Source of the DNA: Sphingomonas yabuuchiae | GTDB lineage: Bacteria > Pseudomonadota > Alphaproteobacteria > Sphingomonadales > Sphingomonadaceae | NCBI RefSeq assembly: GCF_001477495.1 | Contig: NZ_LDTF01000009.1 | Coordinates: 62,001 to 126,000, forward strand | Reading direction: 5' to 3' | Length of the DNA: 64,000 nt | In this document: piece after piece, positions 17,982-24,633 of the stretch | How positions within the stretch are numbered: the first letter of the stretch is position 1 | Layout: the number at the start of each line of letters is the position of its first letter | The notes under the pieces: generated by a model | Seen by the model: the letters and a program-made list of their open reading frames with translations, nothing else | The model's database searches: none | Told to the model about the DNA's origin: nothing | Position numbers and translations under genes: made by a program

Positions 17982-19085
17982 ATGATGATCGACCGGCGAA
18001 GTGTCCTGGCCGGGGCGGGCGCGGTGGCGCTGATGGGCAAGGCGGCGCGAGCGGCCGAACCGGATGCCTTCCGGCCCGGCGAAGTGTGGAACGACACGAA
18101 CGGCGTCGCGATCAATGCGCATGGCGGCGGCCTGCTGCGCCATGCCGGTCGCTGGTGGTGGCATGGCGAGCACAAGACGGCGGGCGAGGGCGGCAATACC
18201 GCGCTGGTCGGCGTCCATTCCTATAGCTCGACCGATCTGGTGAACTGGCGCGACGAAGGGGTGGCGCTGTCCGTGTCGGACGATCCGGACAGCCCGATCA
18301 CGCGCGGCTGCATCCTCGAGCGGCCCAAGGTCGTCTATAACCCCCGCACTCGAACGTTCGTGATGTGGTTCCACCTGGAGCTGCGCGGCAAGGGCTACGG
18401 CGCGGCGCAGGCGGGCGTCGCGGTGGCCGACCGGCCGCAGGGGCCGTTCCGCTTCCTGCGCGCTGGCCGTGTCAATCCGGGCATCTGGCCTGCCAATGCT
18501 ACGCCTGAGGACAAGGCACCCGGCACCACGCTTGCGCGCGACTTTCCCGGCGGGCAGATGGCGCGCGACATGACGGTTTTCGTCGATGGCGACACCGCCT
18601 GGCACATCTACGCCTCCGAAGAGAATGCCACGCTCCAGATCGCGCGGCTGGCGCCCGACTGGACGCGGCATGACGGCTATTATGTCCGTGCGCTGCCCGA
18701 TGGAGGAAACGAGGCGCCCGCGCTCTTCAAGGCGAAGGGGCGCTATTACATGTTCGCCTCGGGGCTTACCGGCTGGCGACCCAATCCAGGGCGGGTCTAT
18801 GTCGCAGACAAGGTGACGGGGCCGTGGCGTTCGCTGGGCAATCCGGTGCGCGGCAGCGAGGAGGACCGGAAGACGACCTTCCACTCGCAATCCACCTTCG
18901 TCCTGCCGCTGCCGCCCCAGCGGCCGGGGGCGGAGCCGCGTTTCATCTTCATGGCCGATCGCTGGCGGCCCGAAAATGCGATCGACGGGCGCTATGTCTG
19001 GCTGCCGGTGGAATGGGAGGGCGAGACGCCGGTGCTGCGCTGGCGCGATCGCTGGACGCTGGCGAATGGGTGGGCGGGCAAATAA
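17982..19085 (+). CDS. Secreted glycoside hydrolase, GH43-like five-bladed propeller
   Basis: 367 residues from ATG 17982, which follows a GGGAGG site. The N-terminus MMIDRRSVLAGAGAVALMG is a Tat-like signal ending at ARAAEP, so the product is exported. The mature part has propeller-blade features of GH43 enzymes: FRPGEVWNDTNGVAINAHGG near the start, HSYSSTDLVNWRDEG, ERPKVVYNPRTRTFVMWFH with the central acidic site, and VFVDGDTAWHIYASEEN. GH43 members cleave arabinose-, xylose- or galactose-containing polysaccharides; I cannot tell the substrate. It stands alone, without sugar transporter or TonB receptor genes nearby. The frame is open upstream to 17925, but the Tat signal decides the start. 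Confidence 0.75.
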   Translation: MMIDRRSVLAGAGAVALMGKAARAAEPDAFRPGEVWNDTNGVAINAHGGGLLRHAGRWWWHGEHKTAGEGGNTALVGVHSYSSTDLVNWRDEGVALSVSDDPDSPITRGCILERPKVVYNPRTRTFVMWFHLELRGKGYGAAQAGVAVADRPQGPFRFLRAGRVNPGIWPANATPEDKAPGTTLARDFPGGQMARDMTVFVDGDTAWHIYASEENATLQIARLAPDWTRHDGYYVRALPDGGNEAPALFKAKGRYYMFASGLTGWRPNPGRVYVADKVTGPWRSLGNPVRGSEEDRKTTFHSQSTFVLPLPPQRPGAEPRFIFMADRWRPENAIDGRYVWLPVEWEGETPVLRWRDRWTLANGWAGK

Positions 19086-19103
19086 CGCCCCATATCCTAC
19101 CGT

Positions 19104-19190
19104 CCGTTCAGCCTGAGCGAAGTCGAAGGCCAAGGGAATCCGTTGGCCAAGCGCGGAACGTGCGCTTCGACGTCGCTCAGCGTGAACGGA
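19104..19190. repeat. Inverted repeat, CGTTCAGCCTGAGCGAAGTCGAAGG family
   Basis: Left arm CCGTTCAGCCTGAGCGAAGTC at 19104-19124 and right arm CTTCGACGTCGCTCAGCGTGAACGG at about 19165-19189 are near-perfect reverse complements. Copies occur at 37,930 (single arm), 44,220-44,307 and 54,171-54,270. This is a short intergenic palindromic element of the kind widespread in sphingomonads. Confidence 0.8.
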
Positions 19191-19272
19191 TGTAGGAGTA
19201 GGCTGAACGGAGGTTGGGAGAAACCGTCCCTCACCCCTTCCGGCGGGGCCTAACCCTAGCTACATCCGGGCG

Positions 19273-21339
19273 ATGACCGAACCCGCGCCGACGCCGCCCA
19301 TTGCCCAGACCCGTCCCCACAGCTTCACCGCGCACGGGATCACCATCACCGACCCGTACGCATGGCTGAAGGACCCCGCCTATCCGGAGGTCGAGGACAA
19401 GGACGTGCTCGCCTATGTCGAGGCGGAGAACGCCTATTTCGAGCAGGTCATGGCCCCACGCCAGCCGCTGATCGACCGGCTGTACGAAGAGATGAAGGGG
19501 CGGATCAAGGAGGACGAATCCTCGGTGCCGCAAAAGGACGGCGACTGGATTTACTGGACCGGGTTCGAGACGGGCGGGCAATATCGCAAATGGTGGCGCA
19601 AGCCGGTCGCGGGCGGCCCCGACGAACTGCTGCTCGACGAACCGGCGCTGGCTGAGGGCAAGGAATATTTCCGGCTGGGTGCCTTCTCGATCAGCAACAA
19701 TGGCCGTTACCTGGCCTATGCGATCGACGACAATGGCTCGGAACGGTTCGAGGTGCGGGTCAAGGACCTGACCACCGGCGAGCATCTGCCCGATGTCATC
19801 CCCGGCATGTTGTCGGAGATCGTCTGGGTCGCGGACGACAGCGGCTTTCTTTACGGCGTGGCGAATGCGCAGTGGCGGACCGACAATGCGCGCTTCCACA
19901 AGCTGGGCACCGATGTCGCCGAGGATGTCGAGCTGTTCCACGAGGATGACGAAGGCTATCGCGTCGCCGTCGCCGAGACCTCGGCGCGCAACTGGATCGT
20001 GATCGCGACCGGCGACCATGTCACCAGCGAGGTGCGCTTGCTGCCCGCCGACAATATCTTCGCCGAACCGATCCTGGTCGCCCCCCGCAAGGAGGGCCGC
20101 GAATATGATGTGGACGAGCATGACGGTACGCTGTTCATCCACACCAACGACGTCGACCCGCAATTCCGCCTCTGCACCGCCTCGATCGACCATCCCGGCG
20201 ACTGGCACGAACTGATCGCGCCCAACCCGCATTTCTACATGACCGGGGTGGAGTGCTATAAGGACTTTTTCGTGGTCGAGGGGCGCGAGGACGGCTTGGA
20301 CCGCATCGCCATTCATCGCTACGACACGCCGACCGTGCCCCAGCGGATCGACTTTCCCGAGGCGAGCTATACCGCCGGGCTGGGCGACAATCCCGAGTAC
20401 GACGTGTCGACCTTGCGGCTGGGATACGAGTCGATGGTCACGCCGGGCACCGTCTATGACTATGACGTGGCGACCGGCGGCCTGACCGTGCTGAAGGTGC
20501 AGGAAATCCCATCGGGCTATGACGGCGACCAATACCGGACCGAGCGCCTCAAGATCGCCGCGCGCGACGGGACGATGGTGCCGGTGTCGATCGTCTACCC
20601 GAAGGACTTTCCCCGCGACGGATCGGGCAAGCTGTTCCTCTATGCGTACGGCGCGTATGGCTATGCCATCCCGCCGGGCTTTTCGACGGGGCGCATGAGT
20701 CTGCTCGATCGCGGCTTTGCCTATGCCATCGCGCATATCCGCGGCGGCGACGATCTGGGCCAGCAATGGTATCTGGACGGCAAGCTGGAGAAGCGGACCA
20801 ACACGTTCCACGATTTTGTCGACGTGGCGAAGGGGCTGATCGAGGGCGGCTGGACCAAGGCGGGCCAGATCGCCATCGCAGGCCGCTCGGCGGGCGGCGA
20901 GCTGATGGGCGCAGTGGTTAATTCCGACCCCGAACTCTGGGGCGCGGTCATCGCGGACGTGCCGTTCGTCGACGTGCTCAACACGATGATGGATGCCGAG
21001 CTGCCGCTGACGCCGGGCGAGTGGCCCGAATGGGGCAATCCGATTGAGGACGCCAAGGCGTTCGAGCTGATCCGCAGCTACAGCCCCTATGACAATGTTC
21101 GGCCGCAAGCCTATCCGCCGATGTTCATCTCGGGCGGGCTGAACGATCCGCGCGTCACCTATTGGGAGCCCGCGAAGTGGGCCGCCCGCCTGCGCGCGAC
21201 CAAGACCGATGACAATTTGCTGCTGCTCAAGACCAATATGGGCGCAGGCCATGGCGGCAAGTCTGGCCGGTTCGAGTCCTTGCGCGAAGGCGCGGAGGAG
21301 CACGCCTTCATCCTGTGGCAGATGGGAGTCGAATCCTGA
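19273..21339 (+). CDS. ptrB: Oligopeptidase B-type S9 serine peptidase
   Basis: 688 residues, the usual length of oligopeptidase B. An N-terminal seven-bladed propeller (about 80-420) caps the alpha/beta-hydrolase domain. The catalytic residues can be placed: S539 in GRSAGGELMG, D625 in SGGLNDPRV, H660 in GAGHGGKSGRF. HIRGGDDLGQQWY is the conserved loop near the active site. The enzyme cleaves short peptides after basic residues in the cytosol; no signal peptide is seen. It starts at ATG 19273 and its end overlaps the DedA gene by 25 bases, placing it at the head of a dense plus-strand run. Alternative: a prolyl oligopeptidase-like S9A member. Confidence 0.88.
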   Translation: MTEPAPTPPIAQTRPHSFTAHGITITDPYAWLKDPAYPEVEDKDVLAYVEAENAYFEQVMAPRQPLIDRLYEEMKGRIKEDESSVPQKDGDWIYWTGFETGGQYRKWWRKPVAGGPDELLLDEPALAEGKEYFRLGAFSISNNGRYLAYAIDDNGSERFEVRVKDLTTGEHLPDVIPGMLSEIVWVADDSGFLYGVANAQWRTDNARFHKLGTDVAEDVELFHEDDEGYRVAVAETSARNWIVIATGDHVTSEVRLLPADNIFAEPILVAPRKEGREYDVDEHDGTLFIHTNDVDPQFRLCTASIDHPGDWHELIAPNPHFYMTGVECYKDFFVVEGREDGLDRIAIHRYDTPTVPQRIDFPEASYTAGLGDNPEYDVSTLRLGYESMVTPGTVYDYDVATGGLTVLKVQEIPSGYDGDQYRTERLKIAARDGTMVPVSIVYPKDFPRDGSGKLFLYAYGAYGYAIPPGFSTGRMSLLDRGFAYAIAHIRGGDDLGQQWYLDGKLEKRTNTFHDFVDVAKGLIEGGWTKAGQIAIAGRSAGGELMGAVVNSDPELWGAVIADVPFVDVLNTMMDAELPLTPGEWPEWGNPIEDAKAFELIRSYSPYDNVRPQAYPPMFISGGLNDPRVTYWEPAKWAARLRATKTDDNLLLLKTNMGAGHGGKSGRFESLREGAEEHAFILWQMGVES

Positions 21340-21920
21340 GCATAGAGGCGATCGTCGCGCGCTACGGTGTCGCGGCCATCGCACTCGGCGCCGGGCTGGA
21401 GGGCGAGACGGCGGTCGTGACCGGCGGCATCCTGTCGCATCAGGGGCTGATCGGCTGGCCCGCCGCCTTCCTGGCCGCGGCAATCGGGTCGTTCCTGGCG
21501 GATCAGGTCTTCTTCACCATCGGCCGCCGCGCACGCGACGGGCGCTGGGTGGCCAAGTTGCGCAAGCGGCGCGTCTATACGCGCGTCACGAAGCTGATGG
21601 AGCGTTACCCGGTCGGCTTCATCTTCGCCTTCCGCTTTCTCTACGGCCTGCGCACGATCAGCCCGGTGGCGCTGGGCACCAGCCATGTGTCGACCCGGCT
21701 GTTCGTCGCGGTCAATGCCGCATCCGCCTTGTGCTGGGCAGCGATCTTCACCGGCATCGGTTATCTGTTCGGCGAGGCGTTTCACGAACTCGCCGCGCGC
21801 TATCGCCCGACGCTGCCGCACATCCTGATGGCGGCGGGGCTGGTGATGGTCGCCGCCGCGATCGGCTGGGGCGTCCGCGCGCTGTGGTTGCGATACAGGG
21901 AATCGGACGAACAGGCATGA
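21315..21920 (+). CDS. DedA family membrane protein
   Basis: A 201-residue integral membrane protein with about five hydrophobic segments. It shows the DedA-type glycine-rich N-terminal half (GAGLEGETAVVTGGILSHQG), the segment RTISPVALGTSHVS, and conserved arginines in KLMERYPVGFIFAFRFLYGL. DedA proteins flip phospholipids or undecaprenyl phosphate across the inner membrane and affect envelope homeostasis. The GTG start at 21315 overlaps the peptidase gene by 25 bases; a later start would shorten the first helix. Its TGA overlaps the ATG of the thioesterase gene. Confidence 0.85.
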   Translation: MADGSRILSIEAIVARYGVAAIALGAGLEGETAVVTGGILSHQGLIGWPAAFLAAAIGSFLADQVFFTIGRRARDGRWVAKLRKRRVYTRVTKLMERYPVGFIFAFRFLYGLRTISPVALGTSHVSTRLFVAVNAASALCWAAIFTGIGYLFGEAFHELAARYRPTLPHILMAAGLVMVAAAIGWGVRALWLRYRESDEQA

Positions 21921-22309
21921 GCCGCTTCACCATGACCTTCACCGCCGGGCCGGAGCATATCGACGAGCTGGGCCATGTGAACAACGCCGTCTGGGTCCAG
22001 TGGATTCAGGCGATTGCTGGCGCGCATTGGGAATCGGTCGTGCCCCCCGAACATGCCGCCGCCCATATCTGGGTCGTGACGCGGCACGAGATCGACTATC
22101 GCGGCAATGTCGTGGCGGGCGAGACGGTGACTGCCGAAACCTGGGTTCCCAACCCGCCCAAGGGCGCGCGCTTCGACCGGCATGTCCGCTTTCTGGATGC
22201 GCAGGGCCAGGTGAAGGTGGAGGCGGTGACGACCTGGGCGCTGATCGACCGCGCCACCGGCCGTCTGCTGCGCGTCACGCCCGAGATCGCGGCACCCTTT
22301 CGGGTTTGA
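21917..22309 (+). CDS. Acyl-CoA thioesterase, 4HBT hotdog fold
   Basis: 130 residues starting at an ATGA overlap with the DedA gene. The segment DELGHVNNAVWVQWIQ holds the hotdog-fold catalytic region of 4HBT/YbgC-like thioesterases (D-x-x-x-H-V-N-N), with RHEIDYRGNVVAGETV following as the central strand. It would hydrolyse short- or medium-chain acyl-CoA in the cytosol. The substrate is not evident from context; the neighbours (DedA, ogt, paiB) share no pathway. Confidence 0.88.
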   Translation: MSRFTMTFTAGPEHIDELGHVNNAVWVQWIQAIAGAHWESVVPPEHAAAHIWVVTRHEIDYRGNVVAGETVTAETWVPNPPKGARFDRHVRFLDAQGQVKVEAVTTWALIDRATGRLLRVTPEIAAPFRV

Positions 22310-22359
22310 CCGCAAGAAGCGGGACGCATCGCGTGCGTTCCTGCGCTAGGATCGCACCC

Positions 22360-22857
22360 ATGTTGAGCGAATGCACCATGGCCTCGCCGGTGGGCGAACT
22401 GATCCTCGTCGCGAGCGAGCAGGGCCTGCGCGCGATCCTGTGGGCCGAGGAGCGGGAAGGGCGGGTGACGCTGCCCGACCGCCGCGACGATCCTGCGCAT
22501 GCGGTGCTGGCGGAGGCGGTGCGTCAGCTGTCGCAATATTTCGATGGGCAGCGCCGCGTGTTCAACCTACCGCTCGACCCTGTCGGCACCGATTTCCAGA
22601 AGGCGGTGTGGACCGGCCTGGGCACCATTCCCTATGGCGAGACGCGTAGCTACGCCGCGCTCGCCATTGCGATCGGACGGCCCGGCGCATCGCGTGCGGT
22701 CGGAGCGGCGAACGGGCGCAACCCGCTGTCGATCGTCACGCCCTGCCACCGTGTCATCGGTGCGAACGGCACTCTGACCGGCTTTGCGGGCGGGCTGGCG
22801 GTGAAGCAGTGGCTGCTGGCGCACGAACGCGGCGAACGGCAGCGGGCGCTCGCATGA
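22360..22857 (+). CDS. ogt: Methylated-DNA--protein-cysteine methyltransferase
   Basis: 165 residues, the usual length of Ogt. The active-site motif TPCHRVIG places the acceptor at C129; downstream LTGFAGGLAVKQWLLAHE is the conserved C-terminal signature. RAVGAANGRNPLSIV is the helix-turn-helix recognition region with the arginine finger. It repairs O6-alkylguanine and O4-alkylthymine in a suicide reaction. It is followed by paiB with an ATGA overlap, suggesting coupling. There is no Ada-type regulatory domain. Confidence 0.95.
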   Translation: MLSECTMASPVGELILVASEQGLRAILWAEEREGRVTLPDRRDDPAHAVLAEAVRQLSQYFDGQRRVFNLPLDPVGTDFQKAVWTGLGTIPYGETRSYAALAIAIGRPGASRAVGAANGRNPLSIVTPCHRVIGANGTLTGFAGGLAVKQWLLAHERGERQRALA

Positions 22858-23501
22858 GCTATCCGCCGCGCGCCTTCGCCGAGACCCGCGAAGACGTGCT
22901 GCTGGACGCGGTGGCGGTGATCGGCCTCGCCTCGCTGGTCGTCGCGCGGGACGGCGTGCCCGAGGCGGTGTCGTTGCCGATGATCGCAACGCGTGATGGC
23001 GAGGCGCTGATGCTGGAAGGGCATGTGGCGCTCGCCAATCCGGTCTGGCGGCTGGCCGAGGGCGGTACGACGGCGCTGGCGATCTTCCAGGGGCCGCACG
23101 CTTATGTCCATCCCGGCTGGTATCCCGCCAAGCGCGAGCATGGGAAGGTCGTGCCGACCTGGAATTACGTGGTGGTGCAGGCGCATGGGGTCCTGTCGGT
23201 CACGCGCGATCCCGAATGGCTGGCGGCCCATCTGGCGCGCCTGACGGAGGCGAAGGAAGCGGGGCAGGTCGAACCCTGGTCGATCGACGATGCGCCTGCA
23301 GATTTCATCCAAGGCTTGCAGCGCGGCATCGTCGGCCTGACCCTGTGCGTTGCCCGGCTGGAGGGGGTGTGGAAGATCGCCCAGCACCACCCCGAACCCA
23401 ACCGGCGCGGCGTGATCGCCGGGCTGGCGGCATCGGACGCGGCGGGGGACAGAGCGATGGCGGCCGTGATGCAACAGGCCGAGCGCGACCGAACAGGGTA
23501 G
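22854..23501 (+). CDS. paiB: PaiB-like FMN-binding negative transcriptional regulator
   Basis: 215 residues, the family's usual length. The flavin-reductase-like split-barrel fold is visible: SLPMIATRDGEALMLEGHVALANPVWR, then the hallmark IFQGPHAYVHPGWYPAK and VPTWNYVVVQAHG. The C-terminal HHPEPNRRGVIAGL is also typical. PaiB was first described as a repressor of sporulation and protease genes in Bacillus; in proteobacteria the role is unclear and FMN or heme binding is likely. It overlaps ogt by 4 bases. Confidence 0.9.
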   Translation: MSYPPRAFAETREDVLLDAVAVIGLASLVVARDGVPEAVSLPMIATRDGEALMLEGHVALANPVWRLAEGGTTALAIFQGPHAYVHPGWYPAKREHGKVVPTWNYVVVQAHGVLSVTRDPEWLAAHLARLTEAKEAGQVEPWSIDDAPADFIQGLQRGIVGLTLCVARLEGVWKIAQHHPEPNRRGVIAGLAASDAAGDRAMAAVMQQAERDRTG

Positions 23502-23518
23502 GTTGATCGACAATTCGA

Positions 23519-23644
23519 TCCTCCCCGGAACGGGGAGGGGGACCATGCGCAGCATGGTGGAGGGGGATCGCCGCAAGGTGTGTCTCAGGAGGAAGCCCCC
23601 CACCGTCAGGGCTTCGCCCTGCCACCTCCCCGTACCGGGGAGGA
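23519..23644. repeat. REP-like palindromic element, family B copy 1
   Basis: Outer arms ATCCTCCCCGGAACGGGGAGG and CCTCCCCGTACCGGGGAGGAT flank an inner hairpin GGGGACCATGCGCAGCATGGTGG and a second hairpin GTCAGGGCTTCGCCCTG. The same three-part layout recurs at 24,092, 41,743 and 52,077, with a half copy at 38,083 and a variant at 59,004. It lies directly after paiB. Confidence 0.85.
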
Positions 23645-23728
23645 TGTCACCGTGACGGCGATGTCACTGGCGGCGGGAAAAATGCGGCCGTACCGGACCA
23701 GATATCGGTCCCGTGTCGGAGATTCCGG

Positions 23729-24085
23729 ATGCGTCTGTTGCCCGCTTGCTCCGCGCTGTTCGCCATCCTGCTGTCCGCGCCTGCCTCGGCAGAGATGGCT
23801 GCCACGCCCTGCTGCCGGACTCTGGGCGAGGTGCGCACCAATATCGACCGGATCGACGACCAGATTCTGCGTCTAATGGCCGAGCGGTCGCGCTATGTGG
23901 CGCAGGCCGGGCGCTTCAAGACCTCCGCCGCTACGGTGCGGGACGATGCGCGGATTCGCCAGATCTTGGCGCGCATCCGGGCCAAGGCGGTAGAGGCGGG
24001 TATCAGCCCCGACGTGGCCGAGGCGACCTTCCGCACGATGGTCGAGGGGTTCACGGCGGAGGAAGCGCGGCAGAAGCGGCAGTAG
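23729..24085 (+). CDS. Secreted AroQ-type chorismate mutase
   Basis: 118 residues. The N-terminus MRLLPACSALFAILLSAPASA is a Sec signal peptide, so the enzyme is predicted periplasmic. The mature part is a single AroQ helical domain: R in LGEVRTNIDRIDDQILRLM, then ERSRYVAQAGRFK, and VRDDARIRQILARIRAKA with the catalytic-type Arg/Lys positions. The reaction is chorismate to prephenate. Exported monofunctional chorismate mutases are less common than the cytosolic ones and their role is unclear. It is isolated between two family B repeats, with no aromatic pathway genes around it. Confidence 0.85.
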   Translation: MRLLPACSALFAILLSAPASAEMAATPCCRTLGEVRTNIDRIDDQILRLMAERSRYVAQAGRFKTSAATVRDDARIRQILARIRAKAVEAGISPDVAEATFRTMVEGFTAEEARQKRQ

Positions 24086-24091
24086 GACATC

Positions 24092-24219
24092 ATCCTCCCC
24101 GATACGGGGAGGGGGACCATGCGTAGCATGGTGGAGGGGGCGTGCGGCGAGGCGCAGCCTCTATGGAAGCCCCCCTCCGTCAGGCCTGTGGCCTGCCACC
24201 TCCCCGTACCGGGGAGGAT
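24092..24219. repeat. REP-like palindromic element, family B copy 2
   Basis: ATCCTCCCCGATACGGGGAGG, inner GGACCATGCGTAGCATGGTGG, GTCAGGCCTGTGGCCTG and the closing arm CCTCCCCGTACCGGGGAGGAT. Starts 7 bases after the chorismate mutase stop and runs to the end of the convergent OsmC gene, so it could serve as a bidirectional terminator. Confidence 0.85.
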
Positions 24220-24220
24220 T

Positions 24221-24628
24221 TTAGTTCATGTCATCCCACAGGATCATGATCGGCGCGTCGATGCCCAGCACGGCATGGACCGGGCAGGCCGCCGCCGCCG
24301 CTTCCAGCCTTTTGCGCTGCGCCGCATCGTACTGCCCCGGCACCCGCACCGTCACGCCCAGCGTCGTGATCCGACGCGGCGCATTCCCCATTTCCTTGGT
24401 GACGGTCGCGGTCGCACCCGCCATTTCCAGCCTGGCGACACGGCCTGCCATCGCCATGATGCTCAGGACGCACCCGCCCAGCGATACCGACAGCAGGTCG
24501 CTGGCCGAGAAATTCTCGCCAAGGCCGCCCAGTTCTGGCGATGCATCCATGACCAGCACCGCGCCATTGTCGGGATGGGCGACATGACAGCGCAGGCCAC
24601 CTTCGTAATGAACGACGAAATCCGCCAC
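24221..24628 (-). CDS. OsmC family protein
   Basis: 135 residues, a typical OsmC/YhfA-type length. It shows the conserved layout GENFSASDLLSVSLGGCVLSIM, with the peroxidatic-type cysteine in the LGGC helix, and the second cysteine in AAAACPVHAVLG. Such proteins reduce organic hydroperoxides or act on related thiol targets. The start is 5 bases before the ppc stop on the same strand, so it probably forms an operon with ppc. Confidence 0.9.
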   Translation of the reverse strand: MADFVVHYEGGLRCHVAHPDNGAVLVMDASPELGGLGENFSASDLLSVSLGGCVLSIMAMAGRVARLEMAGATATVTKEMGNAPRRITTLGVTVRVPGQYDAAQRKRLEAAAAACPVHAVLGIDAPIMILWDDMN

Positions 24629-24633
24629 CGCGC

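Noticed and set aside
19231..21483. A 750-codon minus-strand frame opposite oligopeptidase B
   Set aside because: Same codon-bias shadow; the plus-strand gene has a complete catalytic triad.
24231..24473. Alternative frame inside the OsmC gene
   Set aside because: Covered by the intact OsmC frame with both conserved cysteines.
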